Assembly: GCF_963677875.1 (NCBI RefSeq)
Contig: NZ_OY782569.1
Coordinates: 150,597 to 214,596 of the forward strand
Source: Thiomicrorhabdus sp.
GTDB taxonomy: Bacteria > Pseudomonadota > Gammaproteobacteria > Thiomicrospirales > Thiomicrospiraceae
DNA: 64,000 nucleotides
Direction: 5' to 3'
Shown: positions 26,974-37,841 of the stretch, piece after piece
Position numbering within the stretch: position 1 is the stretch's first letter
How the letters are laid out: each line of letters opens with the position of its first letter
The notes under the pieces: generated by a model
Seen by the model: only the letters and a program-made list of their open reading frames with translations
The model's database searches: none
Told to the model about the DNA's origin: nothing
Made by a program: the position numbers and the translations under genes

Positions 26974-27260
26974 AGCCGTCTCCTGAAGTGATTGGCGGTG
27001 GTGATCGAAATTGAATTACTGAATTTGCGTGCCGGTTTTGAGTGTTTAAGTTCGGCAAAACGATTTATTGTACTCGCTCGGTGCAAGGCATGCAGGGGAA
27101 TTGTGTTTGGCTTGTTTGAATCGATTGAAGTTTTTTCAATACTTGCCGATAGATTCATAAATAGTCTAATATGGCGAAGATAGGCTGCTTTGCATCGAGT
27201 TGGCCGGATCGTAGCGGAATCGGATTTTTTTAGCCGATAGAATTTTTAGAGTGGTTCGAC

Positions 27261-27893
27261 ATGTTTATCGTATATAGTCCAGAAGGACAAAACTTAATTG
27301 GTTCCGTGCAGAATTTGCCCGATTTGAAGATTGATCCGGCAAAACAGGTGCATGCAACTGCGGCTGCGCCGGAATCTTTTGAGAGATCGGGGTTGGAGTC
27401 GTCTAACCTGCCAAAGGCGAAACGTTCTGCTGTCGATGCCTATCAGAGCAACCGGGCTAATCCGCAGATGCGCCGTACGGTTGTGCGGGTTGACGAGATT
27501 ATGAGTTCGCCGGTGATTACTGTCGAAGCTGATCAGACAATCGAACAGGCGTGGGAATTGATGAGTCAGCATAAAGTGACTTATTTGCCGGTTGTTGAAG
27601 CTGGTCGCCTGGTTGGGATGTGTACCTGGGTCAATTTGCTGGAACAGGTTTTGGTTAATCCGACCGGCGAGACGGAAACGGCGGTGACCGAGGCGGTCAG
27701 CTCTGTGATGCATAAGCAGGTGGTGACGACTTCGCCCGATACCGATGTGCGCCATGTCGCCAAGGTTTTTACTCGATATGATATTCGCGCGGTGGTGGTA
27801 ATGAATGAAGGAACGCAGATTTCCGGAATTGTTACCGAAGGGGATCTGGTTCGCTGTCTGGCCGCCGAGCCGCCGATCGAATTGTATATTTAG
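27261..27893 (+). CDS. CBS-domain pair protein
   Basis: A 210-residue cytoplasmic protein. Residues 1-70 are a low-complexity N-terminal part (opening MFIVYSPEGQNLIGSVQNLP) that I do not recognise. Two CBS domains follow: VDEIMSSPVITVEADQTIEQ from about 76 and AVSSVMHKQVVTTSPDTDV from about 143, ending with SGIVTEGDLVRCL. Such pairs usually bind adenosine nucleotides and regulate a partner; none is evident here. It appears to be monocistronic and is upstream of the DUF502 gene by 175 bp. Confidence 0.8.
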   Translation: MFIVYSPEGQNLIGSVQNLPDLKIDPAKQVHATAAAPESFERSGLESSNLPKAKRSAVDAYQSNRANPQMRRTVVRVDEIMSSPVITVEADQTIEQAWELMSQHKVTYLPVVEAGRLVGMCTWVNLLEQVLVNPTGETETAVTEAVSSVMHKQVVTTSPDTDVRHVAKVFTRYDIRAVVVMNEGTQISGIVTEGDLVRCLAAEPPIELYI

Positions 27894-28068
27894 TTATATT
27901 TAGCGATTTGTCGAGTTTTGTACTGCTGGATCGACCCTCGTAAACCGTCAAATTTCATATCATCCTGAGTTTCTTTTTTCAGGTAAAACGTTACTTTCCT
28001 TTTCAAAAAAACTTCAAATTCAATTATAATAAACTGTTTATTTTACAGCTTTCATTCAGGTTGCGGCC

Positions 28069-28701
28069 ATGTCTTACATAAAGCGTTATTTGATTGCCGG
28101 ATTACTGGTTTGGCTCCCGCTCGGGGTGACCATTGCGGTAATCAAATTTTTGGTGGATCTTTTTGACCGCAGCCTGCTTCTGCTGCCTCACCAGTATCGT
28201 CCGGAACAGCTTTTCGGAATGGAAATTCCGGGGCTGGGTGTGGTTTTGTCGATTGTTCTGGTTTTGTTGACCGGTATTTTTGTCGCCAATCTTCTTGGGA
28301 GTAAGTTGGTCGGAATATGGGAGTCGTTTTTGTCACGCATCCCTCTGGTTCGTTCGATCTACACTGCGGTGAAACAGATTGCCGAAGCGGTTTTCGGTTC
28401 CGGTGAACAGACATTTCAGAAAGTTTATCTGGTAGAGTACCCGCGCAAGGGGCTGTGGACTCTGGCTTTTCAGACCGGCAGTCAGCGTGGGGAAGCGCAG
28501 AAAAAAACCGGCATTGAAGACACTGTCAACCTGTTTGTTCCGACAACGCCGAATCCGACGTCTGGATTCTTTATTATGGCTTCTCGCCACGAGATGGTCG
28601 AATTGGAAATGAATGTCGACGATGCGCTGAAAATGGTGATTTCCGGTGGGGTGGTTGTCCCGGACAGTGCTAAAAATGCTATGAAAAAAGATAATGCCTG
28701 A
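28069..28701 (+). CDS. DUF502 family membrane protein
   Basis: A 210-residue inner-membrane protein of the DUF502 family. Two membrane segments lie at about residues 7-30 and 54-78, followed by the conserved cytoplasmic stretch RIPLVRSIYTAVKQI near 98 and a C-terminal domain with PNPTSGFFIM. Function is unknown. It lies 63 bp upstream of aspS, a common pairing in gammaproteobacteria. AGGTTGCGG precedes the ATG. Confidence 0.85.
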   Translation: MSYIKRYLIAGLLVWLPLGVTIAVIKFLVDLFDRSLLLLPHQYRPEQLFGMEIPGLGVVLSIVLVLLTGIFVANLLGSKLVGIWESFLSRIPLVRSIYTAVKQIAEAVFGSGEQTFQKVYLVEYPRKGLWTLAFQTGSQRGEAQKKTGIEDTVNLFVPTTPNPTSGFFIMASRHEMVELEMNVDDALKMVISGGVVVPDSAKNAMKKDNA

Positions 28702-28764
28702 AACGTTCGGTGCTATCAGCAGATTAATTTTTAACGATAATTAGATAAAAAGGTAAAAGGGTTT

Positions 28765-30549
28765 ATGCGCACGCATTATTGTGGACAAGTAACGGAATCT
28801 TTAATTGATCAGACGGTTCAGGTTGCCGGATGGGTACACCGTCGCCGCGATCACGGCGGAGTCATCTTTATTGACCTTCGCGATCGTGAAGGGCTTGTTC
28901 AAGTAGTTGTTAACCCTGATGCGGCGGAGAACTTCGCTAAAGCGGAAAAGCTGCGCGCCGAATGCGTGCTGAGTATTAGCGGAAAGGTGATTCCGCGTAC
29001 TGAAGGGACCGTGAATCCGAACATGGCCACCGGTAAAATCGAAATTGTTGCCGAACAGCTTGATGTGCTGAGTATGGCCGAGCCGATTCCGTTTCAGCTG
29101 GATGAAAAGCATGTCGGTGAAGAGACACGTTTGAAATATCGTTATATCGACTTGCGTCGTGAGCAGATGCAGGGCAACCTCAAGTTGCGTTATGCAGTGA
29201 CTCGTTCCATGCGCCGTTATCTGGACGACAACGGTTTTATGGATATGGAAACTCCTATTTTGACAAAATCGACACCGGAAGGTGCGCGTGACTATCTTGT
29301 TCCGAGTCGTACTCATCCGAATAAATTCTTTGCTTTGCCGCAGTCACCGCAGCTGTTTAAGCAGCTTTTGATGATGTCCGGTTTTGATCGCTATTATCAG
29401 ATTACCCGCTGTTTCCGAGATGAGGATCTGCGTGCCGACCGTCAGCCGGAATTTACTCAGCTGGATATCGAAACCTCGTTTATGAGCGAGGAGCAGGTGA
29501 TGAATACCATGGAAGGTCTGGCAAAAACGATTTTCAAAGAGACCATCGGCCATGAATTCGATGGAGATTTTCCTCGTATGACCTATGCTGAGGCGATTGA
29601 AAAATACGGTATCGACCGCCCGGATCTGCGAATTGACATGCAGCTGGTGGATGTTGCCGATCTGCTTCAGGATATCGAGTTTAAGGTTTTTGCCGGCCCG
29701 GCCAAAGATCCGAAAGGGCGTGTCGTTGCGCTGCGAGTTCCGGGAGCGGGTTCCATGTCGAGAAAGGAGATCGATGAATACACTAAATTTGTCGGTATCT
29801 ACGGTGCCAAAGGTCTGGCTTATATTAAAGTCAACGACATGGCCGCCGGTATTGAAGGCTTGCAGTCTCCGATCATTAAATTCTTCCCAGACCAGGTCAT
29901 GCAGATCATGCAGCGAGTTGGTGCAGAAAATGGCGATATCGTCTTCTTTGGCGCGGATTCGGCGAAAGTGGTCAATGATGCAATCGGCGCTTTGCGAGTC
30001 AAGCTAGGGGAAGATCTTGGTCTGCTGAACGGTCGCTTCAAGCCGGTTTGGGTTGTCGATTTCCCGATGTTTGAGGAAGATGAAGAAACGGCGCGTATGG
30101 TGGCGATTCACCATCCGTTCACTCAGCCTAAGGCCACGACAGAGGAAATTCTTAACCACGATGCACCGCATCAAATGCTGTCCCGTGCATATGATCTGGT
30201 GATCAATGGTCTTGAAGTCGGTGGCGGTTCCGTTCGTATCCACGACACAAACATGCAAGCTGCCGTTTTTAAACTGCTGGGTATTTCCGATGAAGAGGCA
30301 CAAGATAAGTTCGGTTTCCTGCTTGATGCTTTGAAATATGGTTGTCCTCCACATGCCGGTATGGCCTTCGGATTGGATCGCTTGGTAATGATTTTGGGGG
30401 ATATCCCGTCGATTCGCGATGTGATTGCCTTCCCTAAAACGCAGTCGGCAGCTTGTCCTTTGACTGAAGCGCCGGGCATGGTCGATAACGGCCAGCTGCA
30501 GGAACTTTTATTACGTTTCCGCAAGCCGGTTCGCGGCACAGATAAATAA
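28765..30549 (+). CDS. aspS: Aspartyl-tRNA synthetase
   Basis: A class II synthetase charging tRNA-Asp. The 594-residue bacterial form has an N-terminal anticodon-binding OB fold ([23 protein letters not shown]), motif 2 region [20 protein letters not shown] near 212-231, the bacterial GAD insertion and motif 3 [13 protein letters not shown] near residue 536. Whether it is discriminating or charges tRNA-Asn as well cannot be settled here. GGG precedes the ATG; nadA follows after 15 bp. Confidence 0.97.
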   Translation: MRTHYCGQVTESLIDQTVQVAGWVHRRRDHGGVIFIDLRDREGLVQVVVNPDAAENFAKAEKLRAECVLSISGKVIPRTEGTVNPNMATGKIEIVAEQLDVLSMAEPIPFQLDEKHVGEETRLKYRYIDLRREQMQGNLKLRYAVTRSMRRYLDDNGFMDMETPILTKSTPEGARDYLVPSRTHPNKFFALPQSPQLFKQLLMMSGFDRYYQITRCFRDEDLRADRQPEFTQLDIETSFMSEEQVMNTMEGLAKTIFKETIGHEFDGDFPRMTYAEAIEKYGIDRPDLRIDMQLVDVADLLQDIEFKVFAGPAKDPKGRVVALRVPGAGSMSRKEIDEYTKFVGIYGAKGLAYIKVNDMAAGIEGLQSPIIKFFPDQVMQIMQRVGAENGDIVFFGADSAKVVNDAIGALRVKLGEDLGLLNGRFKPVWVVDFPMFEEDEETARMVAIHHPFTQPKATTEEILNHDAPHQMLSRAYDLVINGLEVGGGSVRIHDTNMQAAVFKLLGISDEEAQDKFGFLLDALKYGCPPHAGMAFGLDRLVMILGDIPSIRDVIAFPKTQSAACPLTEAPGMVDNGQLQELLLRFRKPVRGTDK

Positions 30550-30564
30550 ACAGGAGTTGTCAGG

Positions 30565-31653
30565 ATGTCGGTTTCGCACGCCAAGCACATTCCGGTTCAG
30601 CTGGAAGGACGTATCCAGCAATTAGCTGCAGATGCGCCGACGCAGCCTTGGCTGAATAACCAGCAGAAACAAGCGCTTAAGGAAGAGATTAAACAGCTTC
30701 TCAAAGCGCGTAATGCGCAGATTGTTGCGCACTATTACGTCGATGATGAACTTCAAGCGCTGGCGGAAGAAACCGGTGGAGCTGTTGCGGACTCGTTGGA
30801 AATGGCGAATTTCGGAGCCCAATCCGATGCAGATGTTCTGGTCGTCTGCGGTGTGCGTTTTATGGGGGAAACCGCCAAAATGCTCAGTCCGGAAAAAACC
30901 GTTCTAATGCCGGATCTGGATGCGACCTGTTCGCTGGATGTCGGTTGCCCGCCCAAGGAATTTGCGGAATTCTGCGCGCAACATCCGGAACACACTGTGG
31001 TGGTGTATGCGAATACCAGTGCAGAGGTAAAAGCGATCGCCGACTGGGTGGTCACGTCCGGTAATGCTTTGCAGATTGTCCGCCATTTGAAAGAACGCGG
31101 GGAAAAAATTATCTGGGCACCGGATCGGCATTTAGGAAACTGGATCGAAAAAGAAACCGGTATCGAAATGCTTCGCTGGCAGGGACACTGTATTGTGCAT
31201 GATGAGTTCAAGAACTTCGAGTTGGAAGAGCTGCGGGAAAAACATCCCGCCGCCAAAGTTCTGGTTCACCCCGAATCTCCGGCATCTGTTGTTGATCAGG
31301 CGGATGTTGTCGGTTCGACCAAGGTTCTGTTGAATGCAGTTCAGACGATGGAAGACGACGAATTCATCGTTGCGACAGATTACAATATCTTCTACAAAAT
31401 GGAGCAGCTAGCGCCGAACAAAAGATTGTACGTTGCACCGACAGGCGGGCATGGTGCGACTTGTCAAAGTTGTGCCCACTGTCCGTGGATGGCAATGAAC
31501 GGTTTGCAGAATCTGGCTCAGTGCCTGCGGACCTTGTCACCGGAAATTGAGTTGGATGAAAACGTTCGAGTACAGGCATTAAACTCGGTGCAGCGCATGC
31601 TCGATTTTTCCCGTCAAGCCGGTTTGGTGTCGGTTGTCAATAAAGCGGATTAG
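30565..31653 (+). CDS. nadA: Quinolinate synthase NadA
   Basis: An iron-sulfur enzyme that condenses iminoaspartate with dihydroxyacetone phosphate to quinolinate in NAD synthesis. The 362-residue protein has [15 protein letters not shown] near residue 54, [12 protein letters not shown] near 120 and the C-terminal [13 protein letters not shown] near 300; its [4Fe-4S] cluster would be held by cysteines from these regions. It is in an operon with aspS and preceded by GGAG. Confidence 0.95.
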   Translation: MSVSHAKHIPVQLEGRIQQLAADAPTQPWLNNQQKQALKEEIKQLLKARNAQIVAHYYVDDELQALAEETGGAVADSLEMANFGAQSDADVLVVCGVRFMGETAKMLSPEKTVLMPDLDATCSLDVGCPPKEFAEFCAQHPEHTVVVYANTSAEVKAIADWVVTSGNALQIVRHLKERGEKIIWAPDRHLGNWIEKETGIEMLRWQGHCIVHDEFKNFELEELREKHPAAKVLVHPESPASVVDQADVVGSTKVLLNAVQTMEDDEFIVATDYNIFYKMEQLAPNKRLYVAPTGGHGATCQSCAHCPWMAMNGLQNLAQCLRTLSPEIELDENVRVQALNSVQRMLDFSRQAGLVSVVNKAD

Positions 31654-31799
31654 TTTGTTGCCATTGCCGTATCAGTTGGTCAAATGCGCGTTTAAATAAA
31701 AATCGATGTTAAAAATTCTTTTTTTTCAATTGATTATGTCGAAGTGTTAATGTTTTAGGTTGCGTCTTGTTTCGCTTCCGACGGTGAGGGAAAACGAAT

Positions 31800-32318
31800 T
31801 TGGCTGAACTGAAACGCATTTTGGGAATTGATCCAGGTTCACGAAAAACCGGTTTCGGCATTATCGAATCAGGCCGTTATCATCCCGCGTATATCGTCAG
31901 CGGGGTGATCCGCGTCGAAAAATACTCCGGTGCCGAGCGCCTTAAAAACATCTTTGAATCGGTCGGGCAATTGCTTGATCAGTATCAGCCGGATGTGCTT
32001 GCAATCGAAAAAGTATTTGTCTACAAAAACCCGAAATCGGCAATTACGCTCGGTCAGGCTCGCGGCGTTATTTTATGTGCGGCGGCTTTGAAAGGGGTGC
32101 CGATTATGGAATATACCCCTACGCAAATTAAAAGTACCATCGTCGGCAAAGGGCATGCCGGAAAACCTCAGGTTCAATTTATGGTGCAGAATCTTCTGTC
32201 ATTGACATCGCCTCCTCAGGAAGATGCTGCGGATGCGCTCGCGTGCGCCTTGTGCCATGACCGTTATATGTCTTTGGGGATCGATCCGCAGGAACTTTCG
32301 AAAGGCAGTCGTTTTTAA
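31800..32318 (+). CDS. ruvC: Holliday junction resolvase RuvC
   Basis: The endonuclease that cuts Holliday junctions moved by RuvAB. The four catalytic acids are in LGIDPGSRKTGFG (Asp near 10), LAIEKVF (Glu near 69) and QEDAADALACAL (two Asp near 140-143). 172 residues, normal length. The start is TTG at 31800 with GAGGG upstream; the frame has no nearby ATG. First gene of ruvCAB; no yebC precedes it. Confidence 0.96.
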   Translation: MAELKRILGIDPGSRKTGFGIIESGRYHPAYIVSGVIRVEKYSGAERLKNIFESVGQLLDQYQPDVLAIEKVFVYKNPKSAITLGQARGVILCAAALKGVPIMEYTPTQIKSTIVGKGHAGKPQVQFMVQNLLSLTSPPQEDAADALACALCHDRYMSLGIDPQELSKGSRF

Positions 32319-32327
32319 AGGGAAATT

Positions 32328-32966
32328 ATGATTGGATTTTTACGCGGCGAAATTGTGGAAAAGCAGCCACCGATGTTATGGCTGGATGTGCAAGGTGTCG
32401 GATATGAAATTGAAGCGCCTATGTCGACGTTTTATCGCTTGGAATCTCTGGATGGGCAAGTTCGCCTGTTGACGCATATGCATGTGCGAGAAGATGCGAT
32501 GCTGCTGTTTGGTTTCGCGACGGAAGAAGAGCGCCTGCTGTTTAAAACTCTTTTGAAAGTCAATGGTGTCGGTGCGAAAATGGCGTTGGCAATTCTTTCG
32601 GCAATGTCGGTTGAAGATTTCTGTTTAAATGTTAATCAAGGGGACGTGAAGGCTTTGACTCGCATCCCCGGCGTCGGCAAAAAAACCGCCGAGCGTTTGC
32701 AGATGGAAATGAAAGATCGTTTGCAACCGATGCTGGATGATGGCAAATTCGGTTTTGCCGATTCTGCCGTCGCCGCCTCGAACGGGATGCCAGGTTCTGC
32801 AGCAATTTCATCGATTCACGCTTCGGTCAAAAATTCGGCAGTGGAAGCCTTGATGTCGCTAGGTTATAAAGCGAGTGAAGCGGAAAAACTGGTAGCTGGT
32901 GTTTATCAGGAAGAGATGAGCCTTGAACAATTGATCAAGAGCGCCTTGCAGGGAGTGAAACTCTAA
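32328..32966 (+). CDS. ruvA: Holliday junction DNA helicase subunit RuvA
   Basis: A tetrameric DNA-binding protein that holds the four-way junction for RuvB. It starts [12 protein letters not shown], has the helix-hairpin-helix pair ([17 protein letters not shown] and [19 protein letters not shown]) and a C-terminal three-helix domain that contacts RuvB. 212 residues. AAAGGG lies before the ATG, and ruvB begins 1 bp after the stop. Confidence 0.96.
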   Translation: MIGFLRGEIVEKQPPMLWLDVQGVGYEIEAPMSTFYRLESLDGQVRLLTHMHVREDAMLLFGFATEEERLLFKTLLKVNGVGAKMALAILSAMSVEDFCLNVNQGDVKALTRIPGVGKKTAERLQMEMKDRLQPMLDDGKFGFADSAVAASNGMPGSAAISSIHASVKNSAVEALMSLGYKASEAEKLVAGVYQEEMSLEQLIKSALQGVKL

Positions 32967-32967
32967 G

Positions 32968-33981
32968 ATGATAGAAACCGATCGAATTATCGGCGGTCAG
33001 GAAACTTCCGATGATATTTATGTTTCGCCGTCGGTGCGGCCGAAACAGATTCACGAATACATCGGCCAGAAGGCGGTTCGCGAGCAGTTGGAACTCTCCA
33101 TGCAGGCGGCTAAAATGCGTCGTGAGCCATTGGATCATGTGTTGTTGTATGGGCCGCCGGGATTGGGGAAGACAACGCTTTCCAACATTATTGCTCAGGA
33201 AATGGGCGTCACGCTGCGACAGACATCCGGGCCGGTAATTGAAAAGCCCGGCGATTTGGCGGCGGTCTTGACCCGTCTGGAACCGCATGACGTTTTATTC
33301 GTTGACGAAATTCATCGTCTGAGTCCGATTGTCGAGGAAGTGCTTTATCCGGCGATGGAAGATTTTCAAATCGATATCGTCATCGGCGAAGGGCCGGCCG
33401 CACAAAGCGTCAAAATTGATTTGCCGCCGTTTACGCTGGTTGGTGCGACCACCCGAGCAGGTTTGCTTACTTCTCCGTTGCGTGATCGTTTTGGCTTGGT
33501 ACAGCGCCTTGAGTTCTACTCCGACGAAGAGTTGACCGAAATCGTTTCTCGCTCGGCATTCATCCTTGGTATGGAAGCCCAGGCTTCGGGTGCGGAGGAG
33601 ATCGCCAGACGTTCCCGCGGAACACCGCGAATTGCCAACCGTCTGCTGAGACGGGTTCGGGATTTTGCTCAGGTTCGAGGAGATGGTGTCATTACTCAGC
33701 CGATTGCCGATGCGGCATTAAACCTGTTGGAAGTGGATTCTAGGGGACTCGATAAAATGGATCGTCGTTTCCTGGAAACTTTGATTGAAAAGTTCGAAGG
33801 TGGCCCCGTGGGCATCGACAGTTTGGCGACGGCTCTGGGCGAAGAACGGGGCACAATCGAAGATGTGATCGAGCCTTTTTTGGTTCAGCAGGGGTTTTTG
33901 ATTCGTACCCCGAGAGGACGAATGGCAACTTCACACTCTTATCAGCATTTGGATATTGAAAAACCGTCCACGAATCAGTAA
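32968..33981 (+). CDS. ruvB: Holliday junction branch migration ATPase RuvB
   Basis: The hexameric AAA+ motor of branch migration. Walker A is [14 protein letters not shown] near residue 55, Walker [12 protein letters not shown] near 108, sensor 1 [18 protein letters not shown] near 157, and the winged-helix C-terminus is complete (ending after [12 protein letters not shown]). 337 residues. Third gene of ruvCAB. Confidence 0.97.
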   Translation: MIETDRIIGGQETSDDIYVSPSVRPKQIHEYIGQKAVREQLELSMQAAKMRREPLDHVLLYGPPGLGKTTLSNIIAQEMGVTLRQTSGPVIEKPGDLAAVLTRLEPHDVLFVDEIHRLSPIVEEVLYPAMEDFQIDIVIGEGPAAQSVKIDLPPFTLVGATTRAGLLTSPLRDRFGLVQRLEFYSDEELTEIVSRSAFILGMEAQASGAEEIARRSRGTPRIANRLLRRVRDFAQVRGDGVITQPIADAALNLLEVDSRGLDKMDRRFLETLIEKFEGGPVGIDSLATALGEERGTIEDVIEPFLVQQGFLIRTPRGRMATSHSYQHLDIEKPSTNQ

Positions 33982-34035
33982 AGTGCATGGCTAGAATGAT
34001 AAAAATAACGGAAATACCGAACTCACAGGGGTCTG

Positions 34036-34055
34036 CTCTTCGCGAGGGCGAAGAG
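34036..34055 (+). other. Hairpin between ruvB and tolQ
   Basis: A perfect 8-bp stem CTCTTCGC/GCGAAGAG with a GAGG loop in the 166 bp gap before tolQ. No T tract follows, so it is not a standard terminator; it might protect or process the mRNA. The ybgC gene that usually opens the tol operon is missing from this gap. Confidence 0.4.
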
Positions 34056-34147
34056 GCTTGAACAGGCGTTCGTGAATCTCGAAAGTTCCACCCGATCAGA
34101 AAAATATTATCTTGAAGAAAATTGGAAGTTGTTGAAGGAAACGGTTC

Positions 34148-34864
34148 ATGAATGATAACGATTTAATTGAAATTGTCTTAGGTGCAAGTCCTGTTGTTCA
34201 GGCAGTCATGTTGATTCTGGCATTGATGTCTATTGCAGCCTGGGCGGTTTCTTTCGCAAAGTCCTACCAGATCCGCAAGGCCAAAAGTGCCGCTAAACGA
34301 TTTGATCATCAATTCTGGGAGGCCACCGAATTGACGACTCTTTACCATCAGGTTGAAGCCCGGCGGGATGAGTCACAAGGGTGCGCCATCATTTTCGCGG
34401 AAGGGTTTAAGGAATTTGTCCGACTGCAGCAACAGGGTGTGGCAGAGGCTTCCGATCTGGTGGCCGGTTCTCAAAGAGCGATGAAGGTGGCTTTCTCCAA
34501 AGAGGCAGAACGTTTGGAAAACCGCTTGTCGATGTTGGCAACGGTCGGTTCTTCGGCTCCTTATATTGGTCTGTTCGGTACTGTATGGGGGGTTATGCAC
34601 GCTTTTCAGTCTTTAGGAACCATTCAGCATGCTACGCTGGAAGCTGTTGCCCCGGGTATTTCCGAAGCGCTGATCGCGACGGCAATCGGTCTGTTTGCCG
34701 CCATTCCGGCCGTTATCGCCTTCAACCGTTTAACCAATCGTGTCGACGGGCTTCTTGGTGAATATGAAAATTTTGCCGAGGGCTTTTTGACCATTCTGCA
34801 ACGTCAGGCACACAGTATCGAGCATCAATCCAGAAGTAAGTCTGAACAACAAGTATCTCAGTGA
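34148..34864 (+). CDS. tolQ: Tol-Pal system protein TolQ
   Basis: An inner-membrane proton-channel subunit that, with TolR, drives TolA to maintain the outer membrane during division. Three membrane helices: about residues 17-40, 132-155 and 167-190. The second and third carry the ExbB/TolQ signature (TVGSSAPYIGLFGTVWGVMHAF). 238 residues. GAAGGAAA precedes the ATG. First gene of tolQRAB-pal-cpoB. Confidence 0.95.
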   Translation: MNDNDLIEIVLGASPVVQAVMLILALMSIAAWAVSFAKSYQIRKAKSAAKRFDHQFWEATELTTLYHQVEARRDESQGCAIIFAEGFKEFVRLQQQGVAEASDLVAGSQRAMKVAFSKEAERLENRLSMLATVGSSAPYIGLFGTVWGVMHAFQSLGTIQHATLEAVAPGISEALIATAIGLFAAIPAVIAFNRLTNRVDGLLGEYENFAEGFLTILQRQAHSIEHQSRSKSEQQVSQ

Positions 34865-34886
34865 ACTGAATAGGACTGTAGGGATT

Positions 34887-35345
34887 ATGCAAAACTCAGG
34901 ATTCAGAAGCTCGCGTCAGAAGAAACGCCTCATGTCGGAAATCAATGTGGTTCCCTATATTGACGTGACGCTTGTTCTTCTGATCATTTTCATGGTGACC
35001 GCGCCGATTGTTCAACAGGCCGTAACCGTCGATTTACCTCAAACGCCGGAAGTGCAGAGTAAGCCTTTGCAAGAGGGCCCGAAACCCTTTGTCATTACTG
35101 TGACCGGTGACGGTCTCTATAAAACTTCGGAAAACCCGGACTTGACGATCAGTAATCAGGATCTGGAAAGACTGGTGATCGAAGTTGTTGCACGGGCACA
35201 ATTAAACGCCAAGCAGGTAATTTATATTCAAGGTGACAAAAAAGCGCCCTACGGTAAGGTTGTTCACCTGTTCGTACTCCTGAAGGCAAACGGGGTCGAC
35301 AATGTTTCCTTAATGACGGAGCCTCAGGCGGGAGGTAACGGATGA
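34887..35345 (+). CDS. tolR: Tol-Pal system protein TolR
   Basis: A single-pass inner-membrane partner of TolQ that carries the proton-sensing aspartate. Its one membrane helix (about residues 22-42) contains the conserved motif NVVPYIDVTLVLLIIFMVTAP with Asp near 27. The periplasmic domain ends near residue 152. Its stop overlaps the tolA ATG (ATGA). Confidence 0.95.
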   Translation: MQNSGFRSSRQKKRLMSEINVVPYIDVTLVLLIIFMVTAPIVQQAVTVDLPQTPEVQSKPLQEGPKPFVITVTGDGLYKTSENPDLTISNQDLERLVIEVVARAQLNAKQVIYIQGDKKAPYGKVVHLFVLLKANGVDNVSLMTEPQAGGNG

Positions 35346-36436
35346 TTGGTTTTACTCGTCGCCATCCGGTTTCGGTTCTTCTGGCTCTGATTTTACATGT
35401 TGCCATTGTGGCTTTAATTGCTGTGCAATGGGATGACAGTGTGGTTATTCGCATGAATTCTCAAGGTGAGCAATCGCCTTCTCAGGAACTGCCGGTTAAT
35501 CTGCCACAAGAATCTCAGCCGATGAAAACTTTCACTGTGAACGCTGGAGCCGTTCAGGCAGAATTACAGCGTTTGCAAAGTGAAGAGCAGGCGCGTCTTG
35601 AAGAGCGTCAGCGCCTTCAGGCGATGACCGAACAGGAAAAGAAACGCTTGAGGGAATTGCAGAAGCGTCAGAAAGAAGAGACGGCCAAAGCCGAGAAAGC
35701 CAGAAAGCTTGCTCTTGAACAGGAACGTAAAGCCGAACAGGAGCGAAAAAACATAGCGGAAGCGAAAAAACGCGCGGAAGAAGAAAAGGCTCGTGCAGAA
35801 AGAGCGCGAAAAGAAGCCGTGTTAGCCGAGAAAAAGCAGGCCGAGGCGAAAAAGCAGACTGAGCTGGCTGAGAAAAAACGCGAAGAAGCTCGTCAGCAGG
35901 CGTTAAAAGAGGAGAAAAAACGCGAGGAAGCGAAAAAACAGGCCGATTTGGCTGAGAAAAAGCGTTTAGCCGAAGAGAAGAAAAAGCGTGAGTTGGAAAA
36001 AGAGCTTGCGCGTAAAGCCGAAGAGAAGAAAGCTTTGGAAAAAGCTGCTGCGCAAGCGAGGCTTAAAAAAGAGCAGGAAATGGCCGCTGCCGCTTTACAG
36101 CGTCAGCTGGAAGAAGAGGCTGCCGAAAGACGTGCGGCGCAAAAACGTCAGCAGTTGGCATCTTTGCGAGAGAGTTACATCTCAGCCATTATGGCCAAGG
36201 TGAAAAATAACTGGCGGACGCCGGCTAAAATTTCCCCTGAAGCGCAGTGTGATTTAAAAATTACGCAGACGATCGAAGGAAAGATTACTAGCGTGAAGGT
36301 GTTAAACTGTAATGCCGATGCAACGCCGCAATTCCGAATTGCTGCGGAGCAGGCCGTTTATCGAGCGGAGCCTCTACCCAAAGCGCCGGAAAAAGAGCTT
36401 TTTGAAAAACAGATTACCTTCCAATTCAAACCTTAA
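35342..36436 (+). CDS. tolA: Tol-Pal system protein TolA
   Basis: The periplasm-spanning arm that links the TolQR motor to TolB and Pal. Domain I is an N-terminal membrane helix (about residues 11-31). Domain II, about residues 75-275, is a very long helix rich in Lys, Glu and Ala repeats (AEKKR and EEAKK units). Domain III is the C-terminal globular part opening with SYISAIMAKVKNNWRTP near 280, which includes two cysteines. 364 residues. Confidence 0.94.
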   Translation: MIGFTRRHPVSVLLALILHVAIVALIAVQWDDSVVIRMNSQGEQSPSQELPVNLPQESQPMKTFTVNAGAVQAELQRLQSEEQARLEERQRLQAMTEQEKKRLRELQKRQKEETAKAEKARKLALEQERKAEQERKNIAEAKKRAEEEKARAERARKEAVLAEKKQAEAKKQTELAEKKREEARQQALKEEKKREEAKKQADLAEKKRLAEEKKKRELEKELARKAEEKKALEKAAAQARLKKEQEMAAAALQRQLEEEAAERRAAQKRQQLASLRESYISAIMAKVKNNWRTPAKISPEAQCDLKITQTIEGKITSVKVLNCNADATPQFRIAAEQAVYRAEPLPKAPEKELFEKQITFQFKP

Positions 36437-36448
36437 GAAGATGTGGCT

Positions 36449-37777
36449 ATGAAAACGATACATGCAACCAAAACTCGATTACAACGCGGGCTTCAGGCTT
36501 TGGTACTGTCCTGTCTTGCAATCCTGGCAACGCCGTCTATGGCAGAGCTGACGATCGAAATCAACGAAGGTTACGACAACGCTCTACCAATCGCACTGGT
36601 GCCGTTTAAATTGGAAGGTGCCAGCTCGATTCCTCAGGATGTCGCACAGATTGTGGCTAACGATTTGCGTCGAAGCGGGCGTTTCAAGCCGGTTTCAAGA
36701 GGCAGCATGCCGCAGAAGCCAAGTGATCTTCCGGAAATCGATTATGGTTCGTGGCGCGGTTTGGATATTGACAATCTGGTGATCGGCAAGGTCACAGCGG
36801 ACGGGAATGGTCTGTATCAGATCGATATGCGTTTAATGGATGTGTTGCGTAAGCAGCAGATGATCGGTAAACGCTGGACTAATATTTCTGCTTCCAGTCT
36901 GCGTCAGGTCGCGCATCAGATCAGCGATCTGGTCTACGAAGCTTTGACCGGTGTTCGCGGTGCTTTCAATACCCAAATTGCCTATGTTACTCTCACGAAA
37001 AAAGCCAAAAAGCGCCTTTACACGCTTGAAGTTGCTGATGCTGACGGTTACAACCCTCAGCCGATTTTGAGATCTTCACAGCCGATTATGTCTCCGAGCT
37101 GGTCTCCTGACGGAAGTAAAATTGCCTATGTTTCTTTTGAATCCGGGCGCTCCAATATTATCGTTCAGAGTCTGGACGGTACTTTCCGCACGGTGATTGC
37201 GAAGTATAAAGGTATTAACGGTGCGCCGGCATGGTCCCCGGATGGAACCAAGCTGGCGATGACTCTGTCAAAAGGCGGGAATGCGGACATTTATATTATG
37301 GATGTTGCGTCGAAGAAGCTACGCCAGGTGACCCGTAATTACGCCATTGAAACCGAAGCGGTCTGGGCGCCGGACGGTAAATCGATTTTCTACAATTCGG
37401 ATCGTCGCGGAAACCCGCAGATTTTTCAGTTGAATCTGGAAAACAATCAAGAAAAACGCATTACATTCGAAGGGAAATACAATGCCAATCCGGAACTGTC
37501 TCCAAATGGACGCTATCTAGCAATGGTGCAAGGCGGCAACGGTTTCCATATCGCGTTACTGGATCGTGAAACGGGAGATTTCCGTGTGATTTCCGATACT
37601 TATCTGGACGAATCTCCAAGTTTCTCTCCGAACGGTGAGATGATTCTTTACGCAATGAATCGCGGGGGCAGTGGTCAATTAGCAGTGGTTACACTGGATG
37701 GACACGCTTCGCAGACATTGAGAGTGAATCGCGGCGAAGTCCGCGAACCGGCTTGGGGGCCTTTTCTAGCTCCCTGA
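36449..37777 (+). CDS. tolB: Tol-Pal system beta-propeller protein TolB
   Basis: A periplasmic protein that cycles between TolA and Pal. After a signal peptide (GLQALVLSCLAILATPSMAE) it has the small N-terminal domain and then a six-bladed propeller with repeated WSPDGSK and WSPDGTK type motifs (about residues 215, 258, 302). I prefer ATG at 36449, nine bases after AAGAAG, over the GTG two codons upstream; this gives 442 residues. Confidence 0.95.
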   Translation: MKTIHATKTRLQRGLQALVLSCLAILATPSMAELTIEINEGYDNALPIALVPFKLEGASSIPQDVAQIVANDLRRSGRFKPVSRGSMPQKPSDLPEIDYGSWRGLDIDNLVIGKVTADGNGLYQIDMRLMDVLRKQQMIGKRWTNISASSLRQVAHQISDLVYEALTGVRGAFNTQIAYVTLTKKAKKRLYTLEVADADGYNPQPILRSSQPIMSPSWSPDGSKIAYVSFESGRSNIIVQSLDGTFRTVIAKYKGINGAPAWSPDGTKLAMTLSKGGNADIYIMDVASKKLRQVTRNYAIETEAVWAPDGKSIFYNSDRRGNPQIFQLNLENNQEKRITFEGKYNANPELSPNGRYLAMVQGGNGFHIALLDRETGDFRVISDTYLDESPSFSPNGEMILYAMNRGGSGQLAVVTLDGHASQTLRVNRGEVREPAWGPFLAP

Positions 37778-37841
37778 TGGGCCAAGTACGTCGAGAAACC
37801 TTTAACGATCGATGAATTCAAGAATGCAAGGTAGAAAAAAC

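Noticed and set aside
26974-27260. Possible xseB upstream of ispA
   Set aside because: I looked for the small exonuclease VII subunit usual at this place; open frames on both strands show no resemblance.
31654-31799. Terminator or yebC-like gene between nadA and ruvC
   Set aside because: There is a T-rich run but no stem, and the gap is too short for yebC.
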